Source of the DNA: Aliiroseovarius sp. M344
Lineage (GTDB): Bacteria; Pseudomonadota; Alphaproteobacteria; Rhodobacterales; Rhodobacteraceae
DNA: 64,000 nt
Reading direction: 5' to 3'
Assembly: GCF_025140835.1 (NCBI RefSeq)
Contig: NZ_CP081153.1
Coordinates: 1,178,001-1,242,000, forward strand
Positions 1 to 8,939 of this stretch are shown here, one piece after another; position 1 is the first letter of the stretch; the number at the start of each line of letters is the position of its first letter. Both the position numbers and the translations under genes were made by a program. The notes beneath the pieces were generated by a model, which saw only the letters and a list, made by a program, of their open reading frames with translations, had not been told where the DNA came from and did not search any database.

Positions 1-1
1 G

Positions 2-1162
2 AAATTTGTGTTTCTGATGTTTGACGAAACAACCGAGAAACTTGTGAAAGAACTGGGCGGCGAAGTTTGGTTCCCGAAAGCCAAGCTGCGCACGTCCATG
101 GACAACAAGATAGCGACCGTGCGGATCGGTAATAAGGCGGGTGTGCCATCGGTCCCCAACACGCTAAGCGAAGTGAAAAGCTATGAGCATCTGCGCGAAG
201 TGACTGAGAAAGCCGGCATCGGGCACGATCTGGTGCTGCAATCTGCTTTTGGCGACAGCGGCCACACGACCTTCTTTATCAAGTCCGAGGCGGATTTCCG
301 GAAGCATGAACATGAAATTGTCGGCGAAGGCGAAATCAAGATCATGAAGCGGATCGATTGCCGGGGCTCGGCGATCGAGGCCTGTGCAACAAACGAAGGC
401 ACGATCGTCGGGCCACTTATGACGGAACTGGTCGGCTTCAAAGAACTGACGCCATATCGCGGGGGGTGGTGTGGCAACGAGATATTCTCGACCGCATTTC
501 CGCCCAAAACCCGCCAGAAGGCGCGCGAGCTGACGTTCAAATTCGGCGAACAGTTGCGGAAAGAAGGGTACCGCGGATATTTCGAGCTCGATTTCCTGAT
601 CGAGAAGAAGTCGGGTGAAATCTGGCTGGGCGAGTTGAACCCTCGGATCACCGGGGCGTCGTCGATGACCAACCATGCGGCCTTCGCTCATGCAGACGCG
701 CCGCTGTTCCTGTTCCACCTTCTGGAATTCTCCAAAAAGCCATTCCATCTGGGTGTCGAGGAGCTGAACGCGCGTTGGGCTGATCCAGACATGATCGACA
801 GTTGGTCACAAATGGTCATCAAACACACTGATGACAGCGTCGATATCATCACAGACTCGCCTCAGTCCGGCATCTACAAGATGTTGCCGGATGGAAGCGT
901 CGTCTTTGATCGCTTCGACTATCACCGCCGCGCCGTGGAAACCGAGGACGAAGCTTTCTTCCTGCGCATTCTAAGCCCGGGCGACTATCGCTATGAAGGT
1001 GCTGATCTTGGCATCCTTGTTACACGAGGTCGGTCGATGACGCAGGGGTTCCAGTTGACTGATAAATCCAAGAAATGGATCGACGGGATCAAGAATGCGT
1101 TCTCATCGCGGCCACTTCCGTCCGCACAGGCCTTGCAAGATCCGGCATTCAAGATCATGTAA
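2..1162 (+). CDS. ATP-grasp ligase (biotin-carboxylase-like), 5' end cut by window
   Basis: The reading frame is open to the first base, so the N-terminus lies outside the window; at least 384 residues are present. The ELNPRITG stretch near residue 213 is the typical ATP-grasp metal-binding segment (Glu and Asn coordinating Mg-ATP), and the preceding FELDFLIEK segment supplies an acidic metal-ligand strand. ATP-grasp enzymes activate a carboxylate as acyl-phosphate and join it to an amine or thiol; the substrate cannot be read here. It is not a whole biotin carboxylase, as no biotin-carrier domain follows. Six bases separate its stop from the next gene, an N-terminal-nucleophile amidase/acyltransferase, so the two are probably co-transcribed and may act on the same amide. 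Confidence 0.8.
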   Translation, partial: KFVFLMFDETTEKLVKELGGEVWFPKAKLRTSMDNKIATVRIGNKAGVPSVPNTLSEVKSYEHLREVTEKAGIGHDLVLQSAFGDSGHTTFFIKSEADFRKHEHEIVGEGEIKIMKRIDCRGSAIEACATNEGTIVGPLMTELVGFKELTPYRGGWCGNEIFSTAFPPKTRQKARELTFKFGEQLRKEGYRGYFELDFLIEKKSGEIWLGELNPRITGASSMTNHAAFAHADAPLFLFHLLEFSKKPFHLGVEELNARWADPDMIDSWSQMVIKHTDDSVDIITDSPQSGIYKMLPDGSVVFDRFDYHRRAVETEDEAFFLRILSPGDYRYEGADLGILVTRGRSMTQGFQLTDKSKKWIDGIKNAFSSRPLPSAQALQDPAFKIM

Positions 1163-1168
1163 GCCGGT

Positions 1169-2167
1169 ATGAGCCTCGTTATTCGCGCCATATCCGAAGA
1201 TCAGCCCGGGCCTGTTTGGTCCGGGCTCTTTGCAGAGTATTGGCCGGCCTATGCAAAATGGTGGGCCCGCGATGGACTGTCGGGCAGGCCGACATACCTG
1301 GAATGCAAACGCGCGATATCGAAGCATATGCCAGAGATTGCAGAGCTTTACGACCAGCTTTGCAAGCTGGTCGGTGGTGGCGATATGGAAGCGCGGTTTC
1401 TCAGCTTCTATTGCCCGCCGCGCTATCTGGCCGCGTGCAGCCAGGCTGTCTGGCCCGGCGATGCACCACTGCTTGTCCGCAACTACGATTACGACCCTGC
1501 TGCCTTTGATGCGATTGTCCTGAAGACAAACTGGAACGGTCGCGGGGTGATCGGCACCAGTGATGGCTTGTTCGGTTTGGTGGATGGCATCAACGATGCC
1601 GGTCTGGCCCTGTCTCTGACATTCGGGGGACGGCGCGAAGTCGGGGATGGGTTCGGCGTTCCGCTGATCCTGCGATATATCTTGCAAACCTGCACCACGG
1701 TGCGCGAAGCAGAAGCCGTTCTGAAGCGGATCCCAAGCCACATGAGCTATAACGTTACGGTCCTTGATGCCGAGCGGCGGTTTTTGACGGCCTATCTGGC
1801 GCCGGACCGCCCTGCCGTCATTACCCATTCGGCGGTCGCAACGAACCATCAGGAACGAGTGGAGTGGTCAAGCCATGCCCGGTTCACAGCAACCGTGGAG
1901 CGTGAGCGTTTTCTTTTGCAACGTCTGACCCTGCACCCAGAGACGCAGGAGCGGTTCATTGGTGCGTTCCTCAAGCCACCATTGTACTCGACGGCTTTCT
2001 CTTCCGGTTTTGGAACGCTTTATACAGCCGCCTACCGACCAGACGAAAAGTCATTGGAGCTGCGTTGGCCCGGTCGCAGTTGGAAGAAGAGCTTTTCGAA
2101 GTTTGAGATCGACCACATCAAATTGGTGCTTCCCACCAGTGCTGCCCCGAGCGATCTTGCGATCTGA
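1169..2167 (+). CDS. C45-family autoproteolytic acyltransferase/hydrolase
   Basis: This 332-residue protein resembles the acyl-CoA:6-aminopenicillanate acyltransferase/choloylglycine-hydrolase-like Ntn group. An RNYDYDP block (residues 104-110) follows a Cys at position 90 in AACSQAV, and GIND-AGLALSL and a later TNHQ motif also fit the family. In C45 enzymes the N-terminal Cys exposed by self-cleavage is the nucleophile; I infer Cys90 but cannot prove the cleavage point. There is no signal peptide, so it is probably cytoplasmic. It starts six bases after the ATP-grasp gene, which suggests a pathway where one enzyme makes an amide and the other transfers or hydrolyses an acyl group. Confidence 0.8.
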   Translation: MSLVIRAISEDQPGPVWSGLFAEYWPAYAKWWARDGLSGRPTYLECKRAISKHMPEIAELYDQLCKLVGGGDMEARFLSFYCPPRYLAACSQAVWPGDAPLLVRNYDYDPAAFDAIVLKTNWNGRGVIGTSDGLFGLVDGINDAGLALSLTFGGRREVGDGFGVPLILRYILQTCTTVREAEAVLKRIPSHMSYNVTVLDAERRFLTAYLAPDRPAVITHSAVATNHQERVEWSSHARFTATVERERFLLQRLTLHPETQERFIGAFLKPPLYSTAFSSGFGTLYTAAYRPDEKSLELRWPGRSWKKSFSKFEIDHIKLVLPTSAAPSDLAI

Positions 2168-2465
2168 ATGGTGAGCGATGCGCCGTTTGGGCGCTGGTGA
2201 CCTATCCTCTTCCAGACAATCGCCCGGCGAAACTGTAGCGCGAAAGATAAGCCTATGTTCCCCACACTCGCGCTTGAAGCCAAGCGACCCGACAGGGTGG
2301 AGATATTTAAGCGGGCTTTCCCGGGCGCGCGCGGATAGTTTTTCGTTTACAAACCGCTGATATTGCTGGCGGTGTTCTACAAGATTATCGCCGGGATCAT
2401 CACGCTGAAGTTTCGCCGGATCGACGGTCGGCCCCGCCGCCAAGCAGCGGACGAGGCCGTGTTTG
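2168..2465. other. Intergenic stretch with possible gene remnant
   Basis: About 300 bases separate the C45 gene from the convergent TRAP gene. No complete gene was recognised. Between about 2350 and 2430 the plus strand reads as a hydrophobic, membrane-like peptide (PLILLAVFYKIIAGII) with an in-frame stop just upstream and no credible start, which may be the tail of a lost membrane protein. No clear terminator hairpin was found. Confidence 0.3.
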
Positions 2466-3485
2466 TCAATCAAGATCGGTCAAGTCTTTGTATTCACCGT
2501 AAGCAGCCGCATAGGCGCGGTAGCTGTCGATCACGCGTTTGAACATCTCGTTCTCTGCCGATTTCTCAGCATAAACTTCGTCCGCCGCCGCGCTGAGCGC
2601 GTCGATCACGCTGTCTGGAAACCGCTGGACGTTTACGCCCTTGGTGCGGAACTCCTCCAGCACTGCGCTTTGCGCGCCAGCGGCTGCTCCCAAGGCAAAA
2701 AGGTTGGCATCCGAACACGAGACTTCGATCGCAGTGCGTTGGCTGTCGGACAGCGCATCCCATTTGTCTTTGTTCATGTAGAACTCGATGAAGCCCGCCG
2801 GTTGATGCCAGCCGGGGAAGTAATAATTCTTGGCAACCTTGTCGAAGCCCAGCAACTTGTCGACCAGTGGAAAGCTCAGCTCGGTCGCATCGAGGCGGCC
2901 AGTTTCAAGAGATGTCGAGATTTCGCCGGTCGGCAATGACATCGCGTTTGCTCCAAGTTTGGCAAGAATATCGCCGCCAAGACCGCCGATCCGGATATTC
3001 AGACCCTGCAAATCCTCAGGCGCGGTGATTTCCTTGGTATACCAACCGCCCGCTTCGGACAGGATCACGCCGCAAGCCATCGGCACAAGGTTGTAAGGGG
3101 CGTAGATCTCGCGCCACAGTTCAAGGCCACCGCCATGATGCAGCCAGCTGACATAGGATAGGGGATCGCCACCGAACGGCACGGATCCGAACAGAGCCGC
3201 CGCTGGCTCTTTGCCGCTGGCATAGGCAGCGAAGGACCAGCCCGCATCGATTGCGCCGACGCTGACATTGTCAAAAATCTCGAACGGCGGCGACATCTCT
3301 CCTGCCAACAGATAGTTGAAATTGACCTCGCCGCCAGTCAGGGCAGAAACGTTCGCCACAAAGCGCTTTGCGGTTGGGTCAAGCACCGGTAATCCACCGA
3401 ATGCGCTTTGCAGGTTGTAGTCCTCTGCGGTCACACTCGTCGCCGAAAGCGCTGCAACAGCAGCAAGCATTAATGTCGTTTTCAT
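2466..3485 (-). CDS. TRAP transporter substrate-binding protein (DctP family)
   Basis: This 339-residue periplasmic binding protein has a Sec signal peptide over residues 1-20 (cleavage after SVTA) followed by a DctP-type fold. The LQGLNIRIGGLGG segment and the following GEISTSLETGRLDATE region match the ligand-binding core of the family, where an Arg usually binds the substrate carboxylate. It delivers a probably carboxylate-bearing solute to the membrane pair encoded just upstream. It is the last gene of the unit, 14 bases after the large permease. The substrate cannot be named. The architecture resembles the mannitol/chloroaromatic-type TRAP binding proteins, but that is only an impression. 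Confidence 0.9.
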   Translation of the reverse strand: MKTTLMLAAVAALSATSVTAEDYNLQSAFGGLPVLDPTAKRFVANVSALTGGEVNFNYLLAGEMSPPFEIFDNVSVGAIDAGWSFAAYASGKEPAAALFGSVPFGGDPLSYVSWLHHGGGLELWREIYAPYNLVPMACGVILSEAGGWYTKEITAPEDLQGLNIRIGGLGGDILAKLGANAMSLPTGEISTSLETGRLDATELSFPLVDKLLGFDKVAKNYYFPGWHQPAGFIEFYMNKDKWDALSDSQRTAIEVSCSDANLFALGAAAGAQSAVLEEFRTKGVNVQRFPDSVIDALSAAADEVYAEKSAENEMFKRVIDSYRAYAAAYGEYKDLTDLD

Positions 3486-3499
3486 GAGGTTCCTTCCTT

Positions 3500-4810
3500 C
3501 TATGACGTTAGTCCGGTGATCAAACCGGGGAACAGGATCAGCAGCACGAGCACCAGAAGTTGCAAGGCAATGAAGGGCAGGACGCCCTTGTAAATCTGCG
3601 GTGTGGTCAGCGCGTCGCCAGCAGCACCGCGCAGGTAAAACAGCGAAAACCCAAATGGCGGGGTCAGGAAAGAGGTTTGCAGGTTCACGGCCACCAGAAT
3701 TCCAAACCAGACCAGAAGTTCATCGCCCGACAATCCATTACCAAAGTCCAGCCCAGCCACGATGGGCGCAAAGATTGGCAGGAGGATAAGCGTTATTTCC
3801 AGCCAGTCCAGCACGAAGCCCAACAGGAAGATTGCCACCATCACCACCGCCAAGACCGTCAGCGGTTCGGTGCCAAAGGCCATGATGCCTGCTTCGACCA
3901 GATCGTCGCCGCCGATGCCTTTGAAGACGGCCGAAAAGCACGTGGCCCCGATCATCACGAAAAGCACAACACATGTTGTTGTAACCGTTCTCGTTGCAGC
4001 TTCTTTCAACATGGCGAAGCTGTATTTTCGATAGAGGAGCGTGATCAGCACAGCACCGAACGCGCCAAGGCCGCTGGCTTCGGTCGGGGTGGCAATGCCT
4101 GCAACGATGGAGCCAAGGACAGATATGACCAGCACCAGCAAGGGTCCAAGATCAAAGATCAGTTGCGGAACTGAAATACGGGTTTCATTTTTCAATGGGG
4201 GCAGGTTGCGGGCGCGCCAGATGATAAACGCACCATAGATCAACACCAGCAACAAACCGGGCCCGATCGCACCGGCAAACATGTCTGGTACCGGGGTTTG
4301 CAACTGATCCCCCAAGACGATCAGCATCACAGATGGTGGGATCAGAATTGCCAATGTACCGGACGCTGCAACCAAGCCAGCCGAGGTTGGTTTGTCGTAT
4401 CCTGCCTCTTCAAGCCGGGGCAGGGCCAAGAGCGCAAGCAATACAACCGAGGCGCCGACGATGCCAGAAGACGCCGCAAGCAACACGCCAATCACAAGGA
4501 CTGAGACACCCATGCCCGCAGCACTGCCCCCCAGTGCGCGTTGTGAGGCCCGAAGCGACCGCTCCGCCACGCCCGAAATTTCAAGGATCAAACCCATCAA
4601 GATGAACATCGGGACGGCTACGAGCAGCCAGTTGGACAACACGTTCGCGTAAATCCGGCTGATCAACAGATTGAAGAAAGCGACCGGCAGGTCAGAGATC
4701 AGAATGAAAATCGCGGCGGAGCCAGCCAACACCATTCCCACACGGTAGCCTGCAAATATTGCAGCCAAGGTCAGGCCCGCCATTGCCAGAGGCAAGATGC
4801 TGTCGCTCAT
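3500..4810 (-). CDS. TRAP transporter large permease (DctM family)
   Basis: This 436-residue, highly hydrophobic protein has the many membrane segments of a DctM subunit, including the characteristic LAASSGIVGASVVLLALLAL and PTEASGLGAFGA stretches. It is the ion-coupled transport subunit of a TRAP system. The ATG at 4810 is preferred over an upstream in-frame ATG at 4900 because it overlaps the stop of the small permease by four bases (ATGA), typical of translational coupling, and because the extra 30 residues are charged and unlike the family. Confidence 0.92.
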   Translation of the reverse strand: MSDSILPLAMAGLTLAAIFAGYRVGMVLAGSAAIFILISDLPVAFFNLLISRIYANVLSNWLLVAVPMFILMGLILEISGVAERSLRASQRALGGSAAGMGVSVLVIGVLLAASSGIVGASVVLLALLALPRLEEAGYDKPTSAGLVAASGTLAILIPPSVMLIVLGDQLQTPVPDMFAGAIGPGLLLVLIYGAFIIWRARNLPPLKNETRISVPQLIFDLGPLLVLVISVLGSIVAGIATPTEASGLGAFGAVLITLLYRKYSFAMLKEAATRTVTTTCVVLFVMIGATCFSAVFKGIGGDDLVEAGIMAFGTEPLTVLAVVMVAIFLLGFVLDWLEITLILLPIFAPIVAGLDFGNGLSGDELLVWFGILVAVNLQTSFLTPPFGFSLFYLRGAAGDALTTPQIYKGVLPFIALQLLVLVLLILFPGLITGLTS

Positions 4811-5325
4811 CGGCTGGCCCTGATCAAGCGCAGCGTTTCGATCAAAACGGCGATGGCCAGCAGCCCCAAGCCAAAGGGTAAGATTGCTTTGATCAGCCAA
4901 AGATCATTCAAACCGCCGTTGCGCGACCCTTCTCCAGACGACCAAGCGCGCCGTGCGAAGTCCCACGCCGCTGGCAGGCCCAAAGCGAAAAAGGGCACGG
5001 CAAAGATCAGGTTTCCCAACAGGTCGATGCGAGCCTGTGCGCGGGCACAGCGGGTCTGATACAGGAAATCCACCCGCACATGCTTGTTCATCGCCCAGAC
5101 CAACCCGGCGGGGACCAGCCCGACAATCACCAACAAGTGCCATTGCAAATCAAGCAGTGAATTGAGCGTGACTGCCTTGCCCAAAACAGGCAATGCGGCG
5201 TCAAATGTCATGATTGGATTTATGTCCAGCGCGCTGAACAGCACCTGCACAACAATCCCGCACATCATCGCGATCAGCGCAACGGCCAATAGGTTGCGCG
5301 TGGCAGTTTGCAGGCCCTTCAACAT
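4807..5325 (-). CDS. TRAP transporter small permease (DctQ family)
   Basis: This 172-residue protein has about four membrane segments and is the first gene of the TRAP unit. DctQ subunits sit beside the large permease and are needed for docking of the binding protein. The W-H-H/W-x-V-D-F-L core (for example WAMNKHVRVDFLYQ, residues 78-91) is the family hallmark. Its stop overlaps the large permease start. The gene order DctQ-DctM-DctP on the minus strand is complete, so a functional importer is expected. No regulator sits directly beside it. Confidence 0.9.
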   Translation of the reverse strand: MLKGLQTATRNLLAVALIAMMCGIVVQVLFSALDINPIMTFDAALPVLGKAVTLNSLLDLQWHLLVIVGLVPAGLVWAMNKHVRVDFLYQTRCARAQARIDLLGNLIFAVPFFALGLPAAWDFARRAWSSGEGSRNGGLNDLWLIKAILPFGLGLLAIAVLIETLRLIRASR

Positions 5326-5500
5326 AGCGTCCCCAAATAGAGTGTCGCATCGAACGACATTATTTTATTTCGCGCAATCCTCGCATCGGCCGCCGACGAA
5401 GGGAAATGCAAGATGGGTCCCTGTGCCGGTCTTGGACAATCCGCGCGGGTGAAGTCTTCGATCGATCCGATTGCCGGAAGACAGTGGCCGCATAAACGGG

Positions 5501-5902
5501 TTAAAGGGAGGCCGCCTCGGCCAGCGTCAGCTCGCGCAGTCCGACTGTACCGATCAATGTGTCATCTTCAACCACAAGAGCAACATCAAGGTTCAAGCGC
5601 GACAACAGCCGGATCGCGTAACGCGCCTGCATGTTGCCCGACAGGTTGATTGAAGGCTTTTCCATAACCTCATAGACGCTGACCCTTGCCGGAGCGCGGT
5701 TCAAGGCGAAGACCTGTCGCGCGATCATGCTGATCGTCAACACGCCAAATTCGTCATCTGATGAACGTTTCTCGATCACCAGTGTATCATGGCCGGTGGC
5801 CTCAAAGACCTCCAGGGCTTCCGCCACGGTTGCTAACCCATTGATGATATGAGGGTCCTGCTGCACGGCGTCGCGGACACGGGTATCTTCCGACTGGCTC
5901 AT
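5501..5902 (-). CDS. CBS-domain protein
   Basis: This 133-residue protein is essentially one CBS pair (Bateman module), which usually binds adenine nucleotides. The second half shows the typical pattern DVALVVEDDTLIGTVGLREL. It has no other domain, so it presumably works as a separable sensor subunit. It is the last gene of a tightly overlapping four-gene operon: its ATG overlaps the stop of the P-II-like gene by four bases. The likely role, inferred from context, is nucleotide-dependent control of the DUF1538 membrane pair. Confidence 0.82.
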   Translation of the reverse strand: MSQSEDTRVRDAVQQDPHIINGLATVAEALEVFEATGHDTLVIEKRSSDDEFGVLTISMIARQVFALNRAPARVSVYEVMEKPSINLSGNMQARYAIRLLSRLNLDVALVVEDDTLIGTVGLRELTLAEAASL

Positions 5903-6252
5903 AGCTCGTCCTTCTCTAACGAGGTTTTCAGCGCTTTGACCTGTGTTTCAAGGCCAATGGCGTCTTCGATGTCAATTTGGAACACAACGCCGCGCCCGGG
6001 TTCTTTCAGGAATTCGCCGGCGGCGCAGATGGTTTCCAGAATGTCTGCAGCGCGGTGTTCTTCTACCAGAAACAAGGCCATGTCGCGCTGACCTGCCACG
6101 GTCAGGCCAAGGAAAGTTTTCTTCTTTTCCAACCCTTCCCCACGGACGCTGGTGATCACAGTGGCCCCGGTCGCACCTGCGCTGCGTGCCGCATCAACAA
6201 TCACGTCGGTAAAAGCATCCTGCGCCAGCGAGATAATCAGTTTGAACTTCAT
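5899..6252 (-). CDS. P-II-like regulatory protein
   Basis: This 117-residue protein has the GlnB/P-II ferredoxin-like fold pattern: a first strand MKFKLIISL, a helix with the family spacing, ATGATVITSVRGEG matching the GA-x-G-T-x-x-x-GRG part of P-II, then a T-loop-like segment and DMALFLVEEHRAADIL. The canonical uridylylated T-loop Tyr of GlnB is not evident, so this is a P-II-like paralog rather than the central nitrogen sensor. Stop and start overlap with both neighbours, which places it as a soluble regulator of the adjacent transporter-like pair. Confidence 0.83.
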   Translation of the reverse strand: MKFKLIISLAQDAFTDVIVDAARSAGATGATVITSVRGEGLEKKKTFLGLTVAGQRDMALFLVEEHRAADILETICAAGEFLKEPGRGVVFQIDIEDAIGLETQVKALKTSLEKDEL

Positions 6253-7037
6253 TCTGTGTCCTCCGTTTCTGGGTTTGGCACGTGCAACTTGTGTCGTCGA
6301 GCCTCATTCCACTGCACCAGCTGCGCATAGCCCATGACCGTGATCATCGGGAACAGGCTTGCCAGCGCGATAAGCCCGAACCCGTCCAACGCCGGACTGC
6401 GGCCCGGAACAGTCGAGGCAAGGCCAAGACCAAGCGCTGCCACCAACGGCACGGTGACCGTTGAAGTAGTGACCCCGCCGCTGTCATAGGCGAGAGGCAC
6501 AATAGTTTTTGGTGCAAACATTGTCTGAACAATTACAATGGCATAGCCCGCGATCATATAGACGTAAAGCGGCGTGCCTGTGACGATCCTGTAGGTGCCG
6601 AATACAAGGCTCAGGGCGACGCCAACCGCAACGGCGATACGCAGCCCCCATTCCTTGACCGTTCCGCCCGAAACTTCGCGCGCTTTGATGGCGACAGCGA
6701 TCAAAGACGGCTCGGCAATGGTCGTGGAAAACCCGATGGCAAAGGCGAAAAGATAGGTCCAGCCATGGGCAGTCCAGTCGGTTGGGTTGCCCACAAAGGC
6801 CGGGTCGGTTAGTTGGCGGGCCATCGCCTCGCCCAGCGGGAAAAGGGCTTCCTTCAGGCCAAACAGAAAAAGGCCAAGCCCCAACACCACATAGAGCCCG
6901 CCGATCAGAACGCTTTTCAGGTGCGGGACGCGTTTGCGCAGCACCACCGCCTGAAAGAAAACCAGCACCACAGCGATAGGCAGCACGTCTTTGATGGTGG
7001 CCGCAAAGGTTGTGACAAGGTCCTGTATCATTGCCAT
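6249..7037 (-). CDS. DUF1538 membrane protein, second of a pair (UmpAB-like)
   Basis: This 262-residue integral membrane protein belongs to DUF1538. It contains [19 protein letters not shown] and [21 protein letters not shown], the two signature blocks shared with the neighbouring paralog. A DUF1538 pair from Halomonas (UmpA/UmpB) is described in the literature as a two-component Na+(Li+,K+)/H+ antiporter; equivalence here is inferred from family and pairing. Two starts are possible, 7037 or 7031; the latter overlaps the upstream stop as ATGA. It is followed by P-II-like and CBS genes in one operon. Confidence 0.88.
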   Translation of the reverse strand: MAMIQDLVTTFAATIKDVLPIAVVLVFFQAVVLRKRVPHLKSVLIGGLYVVLGLGLFLFGLKEALFPLGEAMARQLTDPAFVGNPTDWTAHGWTYLFAFAIGFSTTIAEPSLIAVAIKAREVSGGTVKEWGLRIAVAVGVALSLVFGTYRIVTGTPLYVYMIAGYAIVIVQTMFAPKTIVPLAYDSGGVTTSTVTVPLVAALGLGLASTVPGRSPALDGFGLIALASLFPMITVMGYAQLVQWNEARRHKLHVPNPETEDTE

Positions 7038-7771
7038 GACCCCACAATCCCAAAGCCAAGCACGAATACGATGGGCAACAGGCTGGCAAATGCCACAAGC
7101 CCGAAGCCATCGATCATCGGATTGCGCCCTTTGATGACACTGGCCAGTCCGACGCCCAAGGCGGTGGTCAGCGGCACAGTGACCGTCGACGTGGTGACGC
7201 CGCCGCTGTCATAAGCGATGCCGATAATTTCAGGCGGCGCAAATGAGGTCATGATAACGACTATGACATAGCCGCCAATGATCAGGTAATGGATCGGCCA
7301 ACCCAGAAGAATACGCAGCACGCCAATGACAAGGGATGTGCCCACCGCCGCCGCCACTGTATAGCGCAACGCATTGGCATAGCTGACTTGTTCCGTGTCG
7401 CTGGCACCAACAGCGCCGATGTCGGACATCACGCGCGCAGCTTCGCGGCTGACGGCGATCAGGGCCGGCTCGGCGACTGTGGTTCCAAAACCCAGCGCAA
7501 AGGCGAAGGTCAGAAGCCAGAACAGGCTGCCCTTGTTGGCAAAGGCGTCTGCAAGCGATTCACCTAGCGGAAACAGCGCCAGTTCGAGGCCACGAATGAA
7601 GATCGCCAGCCCGGCCATCACAAAAAGAAGGCCAATCAGTTTCTGACCAACATCATCCATTGGCTGACGGAGGATCAGGAACTGGAACACAGCCACAACG
7701 CCGACAATCGGCGCCAGATCGCGCGCCGTCCCGAGCGTCAAATGCGCAAGTGATTTGATCTCATCTAGCAA
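7028..7771 (-). CDS. DUF1538 membrane protein, first of a pair (UmpAB-like)
   Basis: This 247-residue membrane protein is paralogous to the next gene: [18 protein letters not shown] and [21 protein letters not shown] appear at equivalent positions. The conserved acidic and small polar residues inside the membrane blocks suit ion translocation. It begins the operon DUF1538-DUF1538-P-II-CBS, in which all junctions overlap. A cation/proton antiport role is inferred from the published UmpAB pair. About 165 bases lie between its start and the LysR gene's 3' end, enough for an independent promoter. Confidence 0.88.
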   Translation of the reverse strand: MLDEIKSLAHLTLGTARDLAPIVGVVAVFQFLILRQPMDDVGQKLIGLLFVMAGLAIFIRGLELALFPLGESLADAFANKGSLFWLLTFAFALGFGTTVAEPALIAVSREAARVMSDIGAVGASDTEQVSYANALRYTVAAAVGTSLVIGVLRILLGWPIHYLIIGGYVIVVIMTSFAPPEIIGIAYDSGGVTTSTVTVPLTTALGVGLASVIKGRNPMIDGFGLVAFASLLPIVFVLGFGIVGSWQ

Positions 7772-7936
7772 CGGTTACCTGCCAATTGGATGGATCAGAC
7801 GGGCGCGCCCTTTCAGGCGGCGCCCCCCATCACCGTGTCATGCTCGGCTTAACAGTAGAAGCAAGCCCACCGTCTTACAATTCGGTTCTCGACCTTTTTG
7901 CGGACGCTTGGCGGCAGCGCGCTTGCCGGTGCTGCT

Positions 7937-8845
7937 TTATGCCTTTTGTGAGAAGGGATCTTTGGCGGTGTGCAGTCTGAGGTGCCGCATGAACGCGCGC
8001 GTGACGCCGGAAATCGGCCGGTCATCCGAGGTAACGAAATAACTGCGATATTCGATCTGCGACGCGAAGGGGCGAAAAACCACGTCGTCAGATCGGTATT
8101 GTACGATTGGAAACGGGTTCACGATGGTCAGGCCCAACCCCTCTTTCGCCAGGTCAACAGCGGCAAACGATGTCGAAGCCTCGGCCACAATACGTGGGAT
8201 GCTGCGGCTGCTGTGTAGTACTTTTTCAAGCTGTGCGCGGCGGGCATGGCGGTGCGTTAACGCGATCAGCGCCTGGCCGTGAATGTCTTCGGGGTGAATG
8301 ATCGCCCTGTCCGCCAACGGATGGTCAGGCGGCATGGCGCAAACTGCGCTTGAGGTGCGATAAGGGATCAGTTTCACACCGTTTCGCGACAATTCAACTC
8401 CGCTGACCCCCAGATCGTAACGCCGCTCAAGAATGCCCCGGATCACATCTTCGGACGGGGCGACCTCAAGACTGACATAGAAATGAGGGTTTGTTTTCAG
8501 GAAGCTGGCGATGTGGTGCACCAAAAACCGGTGGGCATATGTCGGCGGCGCGATGAGGCGCAAAGTTTCCTGTGCTACCTCTGGGGGCCCATCAATCCGG
8601 TCCAGCGCTTCGAACAGCGGATCCAGACGCCGGTTCATCTGCACGGCCTCGCCGGTTGGGCGCAACCGGCCCGCCTCGCGTTCAAACAGGATCCGTCCTG
8701 TGCGTGCTTCAAGGCTGGAAATCGAACGGCTGATCGCGGATTGCGACAGGCCCAGCCGAATTGCAGCTTTCGCCGTGGTGCCGCTTTCCATCAAGGCTCG
8801 CAGGGCCTGATATTCGGGCAGGCTGTGCCAGGATTTGGTCACCAT
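7937..8845 (-). CDS. LysR-family transcriptional regulator
   Basis: This 302-residue protein has an N-terminal winged helix (residues about 8-66: ALRALMESGTTAKAAIRLG then LSQSAISRSISSLE as recognition region) and a C-terminal periplasmic-binding-like effector domain. It is transcribed divergently from the dipeptidase and peptide ABC operon, with about 95 bases between the genes, so by the usual LysR arrangement it probably controls that operon and itself. The inducer is unknown; a dipeptide, amino acid or derivative would fit the neighbourhood. Confidence 0.92.
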   Translation of the reverse strand: MVTKSWHSLPEYQALRALMESGTTAKAAIRLGLSQSAISRSISSLEARTGRILFEREAGRLRPTGEAVQMNRRLDPLFEALDRIDGPPEVAQETLRLIAPPTYAHRFLVHHIASFLKTNPHFYVSLEVAPSEDVIRGILERRYDLGVSGVELSRNGVKLIPYRTSSAVCAMPPDHPLADRAIIHPEDIHGQALIALTHRHARRAQLEKVLHSSRSIPRIVAEASTSFAAVDLAKEGLGLTIVNPFPIVQYRSDDVVFRPFASQIEYRSYFVTSDDRPISGVTRAFMRHLRLHTAKDPFSQKA

Positions 8846-8939
8846 AGGCGCGGGCTTTCTGCGTAATTGTAATTGCTACATGAGAAAATATCATGCTTTT
8901 TTCTGTAGTCTATGAGAATTCGTGGCATAAGCTGATCCG
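8846..8939. promoter_or_regulatory. Divergent promoter of LysR gene and dipeptidase/ABC operon
   Basis: This AT-rich divergent gap holds imperfect repeats, including CATGAGAA (from 8879) and TATGAGAA (from 8911), and a GAGAAAA/TTTTTTCT pair of complementary blocks. LysR proteins usually bind T-N11-A sites in such gaps; an exact site cannot be assigned by eye. Confidence 0.5.

Noticed and set aside
2340..2465. Hydrophobic plus-strand peptide as a small membrane gene
   Set aside because: There is an in-frame stop before it, no start with a ribosome site, and it runs into the antisense of the TRAP gene. It is kept only as a possible remnant.
5326..5500. Possible small gene between the TRAP and CBS genes
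   Set aside because: No frame there has a credible start, ribosome site or coding pattern; the region likely holds the TRAP promoter.
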